Source: an uncultured Verrucomicrobiales bacterium
GTDB lineage: Bacteria; Verrucomicrobiota; Verrucomicrobiae; Limisphaerales; CANJSG01
Direction: 5' to 3'
DNA length: 6,834 nt
NCBI GenBank assembly: GCA_946480965.1
Contig: CAMLMI010000255.1
Location: 1 to 6,834, forward strand
Position 1 is the stretch's first letter, and the number at the start of each line of letters is the position of its first letter. Shown piece after piece: positions 1 through 6,348 of this stretch. The position numbers and the translations under genes were made by a program. Below the pieces are notes generated by a model. The model worked only from the letters and a program-made list of their open reading frames with translations, had not been told where the DNA came from and did no database searches.

Positions 1-2996
1 ATCCCGATGGCAGCCGGGAATCCTACACCCGCGACGCGCGCGGCGAGGTCATCGCCGTCATCAACCGGCGCGGCCACACCAACACCTTCCTCCGCGACCA
101 CCTCGGTCGCGTCACCCGCAAGGAGACCCACGAGGGCCGCACCTTCGACTACGCCTACGACGCGCGCGGCAACCTGACCAATATCGTGGATTCGCTGCTC
201 GGCACGAATCGAATGACTTACGACAGCCGCGACCAGCTTTCGAGCCTCACCTATCACGACGGCAAAGGCTTCACCTTTGAATATGACGCCGCCGGACGCC
301 GGACGCGCCGCACCAGCCACGACGACTACACGTTGCGGTATTTCTACGACGACCTCGGACGCCTCTGGCGGCTGGAGGACGGCACCGGCCGCGCAATCAT
401 CGAATACCTCTATGACCAAGCCGGTCGCCTGAACCGTGAAAATAAAGGCAACGGCACCTGGACTACCTACGGCTACGATGACGCCAGCCAGGTGCTCAGC
501 CTCGTCAACCACGGCACCAACGGCGTCCCGATCTCCCGATTTGACTACACCTATGACACCGACGGCAACCGCACCTCAATGACCACGCTGGAGGGCACGA
601 CCAGTTACACCTACGATGCCATCGGCCAGTTGACCGGCGTCAACTATCCGGACGGACGCCAGGTCACCTACACCTACGACGCAGGGGGAAACCGGATGGT
701 CGTGAACGACAACGGCACAGAGAGGCAATACACAGCCAATAACCTAAATCAATACACACAGGCTGGCGGTGCGGCCTTCGCTTTTGACGCCGATGGAAAT
801 CAGATCCGCAGGACAGAAGCCGCAGGCATAACGCATTATGAGTTCGACAGCGAGAACCGGCTGATCCGTGCGGCCACACCGATGGATGGCGACTGGGATT
901 ATACCTATGATGCCTTTGGGAATCGGATCGGCGTTTCCCGGAATGGGCAGACAACGCGCCAACTCCACGACCCTGTCGGATTGGTGAATATGGTGGCGGA
1001 ATACAGTGGCTCCGGCGGCCTGTCGGTTCGTTATGATTATGGCATGGGCCTCGTGGCACGCAATTCATCCACTGGAACTCAAGCCTTCTATAACTTTGAC
1101 GCCATCGGGCACGTCCGTGAACTAACAAGCATCAATGGAAAAATAGAGAACTACTATGACTACGATCCGTTCGGATCGGTTATTGGAGCGTCGGAAGAAA
1201 ACTCGAATCCGTTTCAATATGTTGGAAAATTTGGAGTATCGATTGAACCCAGTGGGCTGTATCTCATGCGTGCGCGTTACTATGATTTTAGAACTGGAAG
1301 ATTCATACAAATTGATCCTTTGGGGATTTTACCTTCATTAAATTCACACGACTACCTTTATGCTGAGAATGATCCCATATCGGCAATAGACCCGTCCGGG
1401 TTGTTGTTTTACAAGTCTAAAGTTTATGAGGAGGACATTCAAACAATGCAGCGAGACATTGTCGGCCTAGCGACAGCGTCCGGAGGAACGCTCATCCAAA
1501 AAATTGGCGGCCACACCAGCAGCTTCGCTGGCTGGGCCATGAAAGGCCTCGGATACGGTAATGACTTGATGGGGATACGCGGCTACTTCAAGGCTGGTGA
1601 TTTCAACCGAGGATTATATGAAACTTTTAGATTTGGGACTGTGGAGCTGGCGAAGTTTCCCCTGAAATCGCTAAAAATTATTAAGAAGATTCCTGGTCTT
1701 AAAAAGGTTGCATTGGTCGATTGGTTGGTAGATGAGAGCATAGGAACTGCATATGAAGTCACAACGGATGTAATCGGATTTGGTGTTTATTACGCGTGGC
1801 GTGGTGCTTTAATTGTTTCCGATCATATCCCATGGGGAAAAATCACATCCACAACAGGTGCGATCGCCCAGGCCATCGATCCCAACGAACTCATCGCCCC
1901 AGCTGGTTACGGCTTGGCCAATCATCTTCGCGACGACAGCTCCTTCGCCTACCGCATCAACTACGAAAACGACGAAAACGCCACCGCGCCCGCGCAGGTC
2001 GTCGAGATTCGCAATCCCGTGCCCGAGCATCTCGATCTGGATACCGTCGAGTTCACCAGCGCCGGCTTCGGCGATTACTTCTTCATCGTCCCACCCGGCA
2101 GCCAGAACTACGAACACTCCGAACTGGTCACGGTCGAGGGCGCGGATTTCGAGATCACCATCGAAATCCGTCTCGACCGTGCGACCCGCGAGATTCGCGC
2201 CCGCTTCTCCTCGCTCATGCCTGACACCGGCCTGCCGCCTAGCGTGGATATCGGTTTCCTCCCGCCCGAGGACGGCACCGGCCGCGGCGAGGGCCACATC
2301 GCCTACGTGATCCGCCCGCAGCGGGATCTCTCCACCGGCACCGAAATCCGCAACATCGGCTTCATCACCTTCGATCCCCTCGCTGGCGGCGTGACCTACC
2401 GCACTGACCTCAGCGACCTGAAAGACCCGGCCTCGCCGCCCGATCCCAACCGCCAAGCTCTCGTCACCATCGACGCCGACGGCCCGACCAGCGCCGTCAT
2501 CGCCCTTGCCGCCGAGATCAGTTCGGAGACCTTCCTCGTGAACTGGTCCGGCACCGACCTTGGCGCGGGCATCGCCGGCTACGACATCTACGTGAGGACT
2601 GACGGCGGCACATGGGAACTCTGGCTGGAAAACACCGCCGCCACCTCGGCTCTCTGGGAAGGCGAGTTGGGCCGCAGCTACGGCTTCTTCGCCGCCGCCC
2701 GCGACGGCGCAGGTCATCGCGAGCCGGCTCCCACACCTGCCACGCCGCCGCAAACGACAACCACGGTGGCGCCCGGCATTCAAAACCGGCTGGAGCTGTT
2801 GTCCGTCAAACCGGGTGAGGTGGACCTCAGATTCAACGGCAGCACCGGAGCCCTTTGGACCCTACAACGGGCGTTGTTCCCGACGGGGCCCTGGACCAAC
2901 ATCGGCAACATTCCTGTGGCACCCAATGGAAGTGGAACGGCTCAGGACAAGTCGGCTCCCACTAATTCCGGATACTATCGGGCTGTCCGGCCATGA
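1..2996 (+). CDS. RHS/YD-repeat protein with C-terminal extracellular modules (5' end outside window)
   Basis: The frame is open from base 3 to the TGA at 2994-2996 (997 visible residues). A GTG at 186 is in frame but is not the real start, because the YD-repeat sequence continues upstream of it (for example FDYAYDARGNLTNI just before). In order: about a dozen YD repeats (to about 970) with motifs such as FEYDAAGRRTRR, YTYDTDGNRTS and FDSENRLIRA; an RHS core (1149-1403) with YDYDPFGSVIG, GLYLMRARYYDFRTGRF, IDPLG and a closing DPSGL; an unrecognised 154-residue tip (about 1404-1865); a module opening DPNELIAPAGYG (about 1878-2430), a type seen in large secreted PVC and cyanobacterial proteins; an FN3/Ig-like module (about 2472-2770, SWSGTD-like NWSGTDLGAGIAGYDIYV); and a terminal beta-rich module (2784-2993) ending YYRAVRP. 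RHS proteins are large secreted or surface shells, some delivering a C-terminal toxin. Here the core is followed by more than 500 residues, and no recognisable nuclease or protease motif is seen. The N-terminus and signal peptide are not visible. No immunity-like gene follows. Family is certain; function is unknown. Confidence 0.93.
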   Translation, partial: PDGSRESYTRDARGEVIAVINRRGHTNTFLRDHLGRVTRKETHEGRTFDYAYDARGNLTNIVDSLLGTNRMTYDSRDQLSSLTYHDGKGFTFEYDAAGRRTRRTSHDDYTLRYFYDDLGRLWRLEDGTGRAIIEYLYDQAGRLNRENKGNGTWTTYGYDDASQVLSLVNHGTNGVPISRFDYTYDTDGNRTSMTTLEGTTSYTYDAIGQLTGVNYPDGRQVTYTYDAGGNRMVVNDNGTERQYTANNLNQYTQAGGAAFAFDADGNQIRRTEAAGITHYEFDSENRLIRAATPMDGDWDYTYDAFGNRIGVSRNGQTTRQLHDPVGLVNMVAEYSGSGGLSVRYDYGMGLVARNSSTGTQAFYNFDAIGHVRELTSINGKIENYYDYDPFGSVIGASEENSNPFQYVGKFGVSIEPSGLYLMRARYYDFRTGRFIQIDPLGILPSLNSHDYLYAENDPISAIDPSGLLFYKSKVYEEDIQTMQRDIVGLATASGGTLIQKIGGHTSSFAGWAMKGLGYGNDLMGIRGYFKAGDFNRGLYETFRFGTVELAKFPLKSLKIIKKIPGLKKVALVDWLVDESIGTAYEVTTDVIGFGVYYAWRGALIVSDHIPWGKITSTTGAIAQAIDPNELIAPAGYGLANHLRDDSSFAYRINYENDENATAPAQVVEIRNPVPEHLDLDTVEFTSAGFGDYFFIVPPGSQNYEHSELVTVEGADFEITIEIRLDRATREIRARFSSLMPDTGLPPSVDIGFLPPEDGTGRGEGHIAYVIRPQRDLSTGTEIRNIGFITFDPLAGGVTYRTDLSDLKDPASPPDPNRQALVTIDADGPTSAVIALAAEISSETFLVNWSGTDLGAGIAGYDIYVRTDGGTWELWLENTAATSALWEGELGRSYGFFAAARDGAGHREPAPTPATPPQTTTTVAPGIQNRLELLSVKPGEVDLRFNGSTGALWTLQRALFPTGPWTNIGNIPVAPNGSGTAQDKSAPTNSGYYRAVRP
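1149..1403 (+). other. RHS repeat-associated core domain (within the RHS CDS)
   Basis: The protein segment runs from YYDYDPFG through GLYLMRARYYDFRTGRFIQ, IDPLG and YLYAENDPISAIDPSGL. This is the standard order of the RHS core hallmark, in which DPxGL marks the end of the conserved shell and the beginning of the variable tip. In characterised RHS toxins the polypeptide is cleaved near this point. Whether cleavage occurs here is not shown by the sequence. Confidence 0.9.
1404..1865 (+). other. Unrecognised AT-richer variable 'tip' segment of the RHS protein
   Basis: About 154 residues lie between DPSGL and the DPNELIAPAGYG module. They are rich in glycine, aromatic residues and lysine (for example KFPLKSLKIIKKIPGLKK), with mildly hydrophobic stretches (VIGFGVYYAWRGALIVS). 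I recognise no catalytic motif. The base composition is low for this window: the row 1681-1740 is 24/60 G+C by hand count, against 44/60 for 2281-2340. Low G+C already starts at about 1120, inside the core. Confidence 0.6.
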
Positions 2997-3153
2997 TTGG
3001 TGAATGTTGGCAACAAATGGAAACAGTGGCGGTTCGTTTCTGTTCGCAAAAATGTTCAACCCACTATGAGTAGGCGCCAGCCTCATGATGTTTAACTGCT
3101 GAAACGGAGAAGCTTACCGAAACAGTGCGAAATCGGGATTCATTTGACACCAG
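2997..3153. other. Non-coding spacer after the RHS gene; nothing recognised
   Basis: This stretch between the RHS stop codon and palindromic cassette A has lower G+C than the flanking genes. I see no convincing small gene, no hairpin followed by a T-run that would make an intrinsic terminator, and no tRNA-like fold. No candidate immunity gene for the RHS protein is present. Confidence 0.5.
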
Positions 3154-3353
3154 CCCAACGGGATTCAGTCCGTAGCCCAAGGTTGGCGCGAAGAGCCAAC
3201 CTTAGGAGAACCAGCCGTTCATCCATCAACCCCAACGGGGTTGTGGCCACGTTGGGACGCAACCCATTCAGGGTTGGAGAATCCTGATGCGTGTCACCCA
3301 GGGTAGCTCGTGCCTCGCAACCCTGGGCTACAAGACGGAATCCCGTTGGGATT
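3154..3353. repeat. Palindromic repeat cassette A (REPIN-like, multi-hairpin)
   Basis: This is a run of nested inverted repeats. The outermost arms CCCAACGGGATT (3154-3165) and AATCCCGTTGGG (3339-3350) are perfectly complementary. The next arms, GTAGCCCAAGGTTG (3172-3185) and CAACCCTGGGCTAC (3318-3331), pair with one mismatch. Local hairpins are AAGGTTGGC/GCCAACCTT (3179-3187/3195-3203), CAACCCC/GGGGTTG with loop AAC (3227-3243), CAACCC/GGGTTG with loop ATTCA (3260-3276), CCCAGGGT/ACCCTGGG (3297-3304/3320-3327) and AATCCC/GGGATT with loop GTT (3339-3353). Both inner arms carry a GTAG head, reading inward, as in REP elements mobilised by RAYT transposases; this likeness is an inference. Cassette B (6460-6662) has the same order of parts. 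The element separates the RHS gene from uvrA. Confidence 0.85.
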
Positions 3354-3495
3354 CTTGGGAAGAGGTGTCCGGTCGGATACGCATGTCGCGGGTTTTCACG
3401 GACAGAATTCGTGGGAAGTCCATTGTCTTCCGTCGTTGTTGAACCAAGCAGCAACTTCGTTTGCCAGCGCCCCGTTCCCTGCTTACCTCTGCGCC
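3354..3495 (+). other. Leader region upstream of uvrA
   Basis: The 142 bases between cassette A and the chosen GTG start of uvrA hold no clear -35/-10 pair, no Shine-Dalgarno sequence near the start and no LexA-type palindrome that I can recognise. The uvrA frame is open through this stretch back to 3310, but the translated residues do not resemble a UvrA N-terminus. The promoter probably lies here or within cassette A; this is inferred from position only. Confidence 0.35.
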
Positions 3496-6321
3496 GTGAT
3501 TTCGACGTTTGAAGCCGCCGCCCCCGACGACGCCATTTCCATCCACGGCGCGCGTGAGCACAACCTGAAGAACATCTCGCTGACCATTCCGCGCGGGAAG
3601 TTCGTCGTCGTCACCGGCGTCAGCGGCTCGGGCAAAAGCACGCTCGCCTTCGACCTGCTCTTCGCCGAGGGCCAGCGGCGGTTCCTCGACGCGATGAGCG
3701 CCTATGCCCGGCAGTTCGTGGAGCAGATGTCCCGGCCCGACGTGGACCTGATCACCGGCATACCGCCCACCGTCAGCATCGAGCAACGCACTTCGCGCGG
3801 CGGCGGCAAGAGCACGGTCGCCACTGTCACCGAGATCTACCATTTCCTGCGGCTGCTGTTCGCGAAGCTCGGGACGACGTATTGCCCGGACTGCCAACTG
3901 CCGGTCGAAGGCCGCACCCGCGATCAGGTCGGTCAATCGCTCCAGGACGAAGCCGAGGAACGCGGTGATCTGCTTTTACTCGCGCCGGTCGTGCGCGGGC
4001 GGAAAGGCTTCCACTCCGATGTCGCTGCTTGGGCGGCCAAACACGGCTACGAAGAGATTCGCGCCGACGGGAAACTCTACCGCACCGACGAAGCGTTCCG
4101 CTTGGATCGCTTCAAGGACCATGATGTGGAAGTGGTCGTGGGCGTGTTGGAAGGGCCGAGACGCGGCAAGAAAGCCGCCGTGGCCAAGGCGCCGAACAGC
4201 GCCGGGAAATCGCCCCAGCAGATCGTGGACGAGGCGTTGAAGATCGGGCAGGGGACGCTCTTCGCCTTGGACAACCATGGGAAGGTCACGGTGCATTCCA
4301 CGGAGCGGACTTGTCCGAAATGCTCCAAGGCGTATGCGCAGTTGGACCCGAAGAATTTCAGCTACAACTCGGCGGCGGGTTGGTGTCCGAAGTGCCGGGG
4401 CTTCGGCGAATTGTTCCATCTGCCCGACGTGGATCGCGGCGCGCGCGCGGACGCCATCGAGGAATCGTGGTTCGGCTGGACCGAGGGCGAGCATGAGGAA
4501 TGTCCCGAGTGCCACGGCGCGCGGCTCAGTCCCGTGGCGCGCGCGGTGCGGCTGGGTGTAGCCGCTGACGTGAGGAAGCGGACTGCGACCAAGCCGGCCA
4601 AGGGGGACCGCCTCGTCACCTCGGCGGCTACGCAGCCGACCATCGACTTCTTCGCCCAGGCTTCGGTGGATGACGCCTTCGCCTGGTTCGAGCAGCTCAC
4701 CTTGGAAAACCGCGACGCCGAGATTGCCCGCGACATTTTGCCCGAAATCCGCGAGCGGCTGAAGTTCCTGCGCGAGGTCGGGCTCGGCTATCTCCAACTC
4801 GGCCGCAGCGTGACCACGCTCAGCGGCGGTGAGTCCCAGCGCATCAGGTTGGCCGCCCAACTCGGCTCCAATCTCAGCGGTGTGCTCTACGTGCTCGACG
4901 AGCCGACCATCGGGCTGCATTCGCGGGACAACGAGCAGCTCCTCAAGGCGCTGAAGATGTTGAAGGACCGGGGCAATTCCCTCGTGGTCGTCGAGCACGA
5001 CGAAGACACCATGATGGCGGCCGACCACGTCATCGACCTCGGCCCCGCCGCCGGGGTGAATGGAGGCGAGATCGTCGCCGCCGGCACGCTCAAGCAACTG
5101 ATGGCGCACAGCCGTTCCGTGACCGGTGCTAGCCTGAAGGAAGCAGCGGCCCGGAAGTTCCCGAGCCGTGGGGAACGGCGCCCGGTAGGTCAGGCTTTCA
5201 GCCTGACCAAAGCCACGAAAGCCAAGTCGGCTGAGAAGAAGGTCAGGCTGGAAGCCTACCCTGCGTTGTCCCTCACCGGCACGTCGGTGAACAACCTCAA
5301 GGAGGTCTCCGTGGAGATACCGCTGAACCGCTTCGTCGTCGTTACCGGCGTCAGCGGCTCGGGCAAAAGCACGTTGATCAAGGAGTGCCTGTTGCCAGCG
5401 TTGGAAGCCGCGACAAAGCGGAAAGCGGAAGGCGGAAAGCGGAACGTCGCCAAGGTCACTGGTCGCGAACTCATCCGCGCCATTCACGAGGTCGATCAAT
5501 CCCCCATCGGCCGCACGCCGCGTTCCACGCCCGCCACCTACGTGGGTTTCTTCAACGACATCCGTGAGCTTTTCGCCCAGGTGCCCGAGGCGCGGATGCG
5601 CGGCTACACGGCGAGCCGCTTCTCCTTCAACAGCGCCCAGGGCCGGTGTCCGGTCTGCGAAGGCGCGGGCCAGATCAAGCTGGAGATGAACTTCCTCCCG
5701 CCCGCCTTCGTGCGCTGCGAGGCCTGCGGCGGCGCGCGCTTCAACCGCGAGACGCTCGACGTGGAATACGCCGGCAAGAACATCGCGCAGGTGATGGAGC
5801 TGAGCGTGGCCGAGGCCATCGAGTTCTTCGCCGCGTTCCAGCGGATCAAACGTCCGCTCGAAGCCCTGCGCGACACCGGCCTCGACTACCTCAAGCTCGG
5901 CCAGACCAGCCCCACATTGAGCGGCGGCGAAGCCCAACGGATGAAGCTGGTGACGCACTTGCTCGGCGGCTTGAAGCCCGCACCGGACAAACTCAAGCCG
6001 GGTCCAAAGTCCAAGGTCCAAAGTCCAACGGTGCTCGGTGATCTCTTCGTCCTGGAGGAGCCGACCATCGGCCTGCACATGTCTGATGTGCGCAAGCTGG
6101 TGGACGTGATTCAGCGCCTCGTCGATGCGGGCCACTCGGTCATCGTGATCGAACACAACATGGACCTCATCGCCGAAGCCGACTGGGTGATCGATCTCGG
6201 TCCGGAAGCGGGCGAAGCGGGCGGCGAACTCGTCGTGGCGGGCACGCCGGAAGACGTGGCCGCCTGCAAGGTCTCGCACACGGGGCGTTTCCTGAAGAAG
6301 ACGCTGCAAGGCGAGCGCTGA
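3496..6321 (+). CDS. uvrA: UvrA, excinuclease ABC subunit A
   Basis: This is the damage-sensing ATPase of nucleotide excision repair, which as a dimer finds bulky lesions and loads UvrB. The protein has 941 residues (usual about 940). NBD1 has Walker A GVSGSGKS at 41-48, signature LSGGESQR from 442 and Walker B VLDEPTIGLH from 466. NBD2 has Walker A at 618-625, signature LSGGEAQR from 808 and VLEEPTIGLH from 852. Zinc sites are C273/C276/C297/C300 and C718/C721/C741/C744, with the same spacing as E. coli UvrA. The UvrB-binding region (about 134-265, with LLLLAPVVRGRKG) is present, so it is not a UvrB-domain-less UvrA2. The family motif DQSPIGRTPRS is intact. Oddities: the insertion domain (301-335) is much shorter than usual, E854 replaces the Walker B aspartate, and three repeat-derived insertions lie at about 563-589, 640-649 and 837-844. 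The GTG at 3496 was chosen because UvrA homology starts about 15 codons later (ISIHGAREHNLKN) and no ATG is available; it lacks a clear ribosome binding site. Identity is certain, the start is not. Confidence 0.95.
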   Translation: MISTFEAAAPDDAISIHGAREHNLKNISLTIPRGKFVVVTGVSGSGKSTLAFDLLFAEGQRRFLDAMSAYARQFVEQMSRPDVDLITGIPPTVSIEQRTSRGGGKSTVATVTEIYHFLRLLFAKLGTTYCPDCQLPVEGRTRDQVGQSLQDEAEERGDLLLLAPVVRGRKGFHSDVAAWAAKHGYEEIRADGKLYRTDEAFRLDRFKDHDVEVVVGVLEGPRRGKKAAVAKAPNSAGKSPQQIVDEALKIGQGTLFALDNHGKVTVHSTERTCPKCSKAYAQLDPKNFSYNSAAGWCPKCRGFGELFHLPDVDRGARADAIEESWFGWTEGEHEECPECHGARLSPVARAVRLGVAADVRKRTATKPAKGDRLVTSAATQPTIDFFAQASVDDAFAWFEQLTLENRDAEIARDILPEIRERLKFLREVGLGYLQLGRSVTTLSGGESQRIRLAAQLGSNLSGVLYVLDEPTIGLHSRDNEQLLKALKMLKDRGNSLVVVEHDEDTMMAADHVIDLGPAAGVNGGEIVAAGTLKQLMAHSRSVTGASLKEAAARKFPSRGERRPVGQAFSLTKATKAKSAEKKVRLEAYPALSLTGTSVNNLKEVSVEIPLNRFVVVTGVSGSGKSTLIKECLLPALEAATKRKAEGGKRNVAKVTGRELIRAIHEVDQSPIGRTPRSTPATYVGFFNDIRELFAQVPEARMRGYTASRFSFNSAQGRCPVCEGAGQIKLEMNFLPPAFVRCEACGGARFNRETLDVEYAGKNIAQVMELSVAEAIEFFAAFQRIKRPLEALRDTGLDYLKLGQTSPTLSGGEAQRMKLVTHLLGGLKPAPDKLKPGPKSKVQSPTVLGDLFVLEEPTIGLHMSDVRKLVDVIQRLVDAGHSVIVIEHNMDLIAEADWVIDLGPEAGEAGGELVVAGTPEDVAACKVSHTGRFLKKTLQGER
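5184..5260 (+). repeat. GTAG-headed palindromic repeat translated in frame within uvrA
   Basis: GGTAG (5184-5188) leads into a perfect hairpin with arms GGTCAGGCT (5188-5196) and AGCCTGACC (5200-5208) and loop TTC. A second, partly degenerate copy in the opposite orientation occupies 5241-5260, ending in GCCTACC, so that GGTAGG (5184-5189) and CCTACC (5255-5260) close the unit. It encodes roughly VGQAFSLTKA...VRLEAYP in the linker between the two UvrA ATPase halves, a place where UvrA proteins vary. The head-plus-palindrome design in two inverted copies resembles cassette A, although the stem sequence differs. Confidence 0.8.
5415..5442 (+). repeat. Heptamer tandem repeat within uvrA (4 units)
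   Basis: Four 7-base units run in tandem: AAAGCGG, AAAGCGG, AAGGCGG, AAAGCGG. They encode part of the lysine-rich stretch KRKAEGGKRN between the second Walker A and the DQSPIGRTPRS motif, a loop that varies among UvrA proteins. Seven is not a multiple of three, so a change in copy number of other than three units would break the frame. Confidence 0.8.
6006..6026 (+). repeat. Heptamer tandem repeat within uvrA (3 units)
   Basis: Three 7-base units run in tandem: AAAGTCC, AAGGTCC, AAAGTCC. They encode KSKVQSP between the second signature motif and the second Walker B. The alternation AAAG/AAGG is the same as in the repeat at 5415-5442, with a different last three bases. Three units make 21 bases, which preserves the frame. 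Confidence 0.78.
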
Positions 6322-6348
6322 GCCTGTGGGTGAAACTTCTATGGGTTG

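Noticed and set aside
186..188. GTG at 186 as the start of the RHS gene
   Set aside because: The same frame is open to the left edge and the upstream 61 codons encode YD-repeat sequence, so the gene begins outside the window.
1809..2783. Open frame on the minus strand opposite the RHS C-terminal modules (324 codons)
   Set aside because: The composition is Ala/Gly/Arg/Val-heavy as expected for a GC-rich shadow; the plus-strand frame matches known extracellular modules throughout.
3154..3353. CRISPR array
   Set aside because: The repeats are nested inverted palindromes of differing sequence, not identical direct repeats with regular unique spacers, and there are no cas genes.
3140..3454. Minus-strand open frame of 104 codons across cassette A
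   Set aside because: It consists mostly of palindromic repeat sequence, and the translation shows no protein-like conservation that I recognise.
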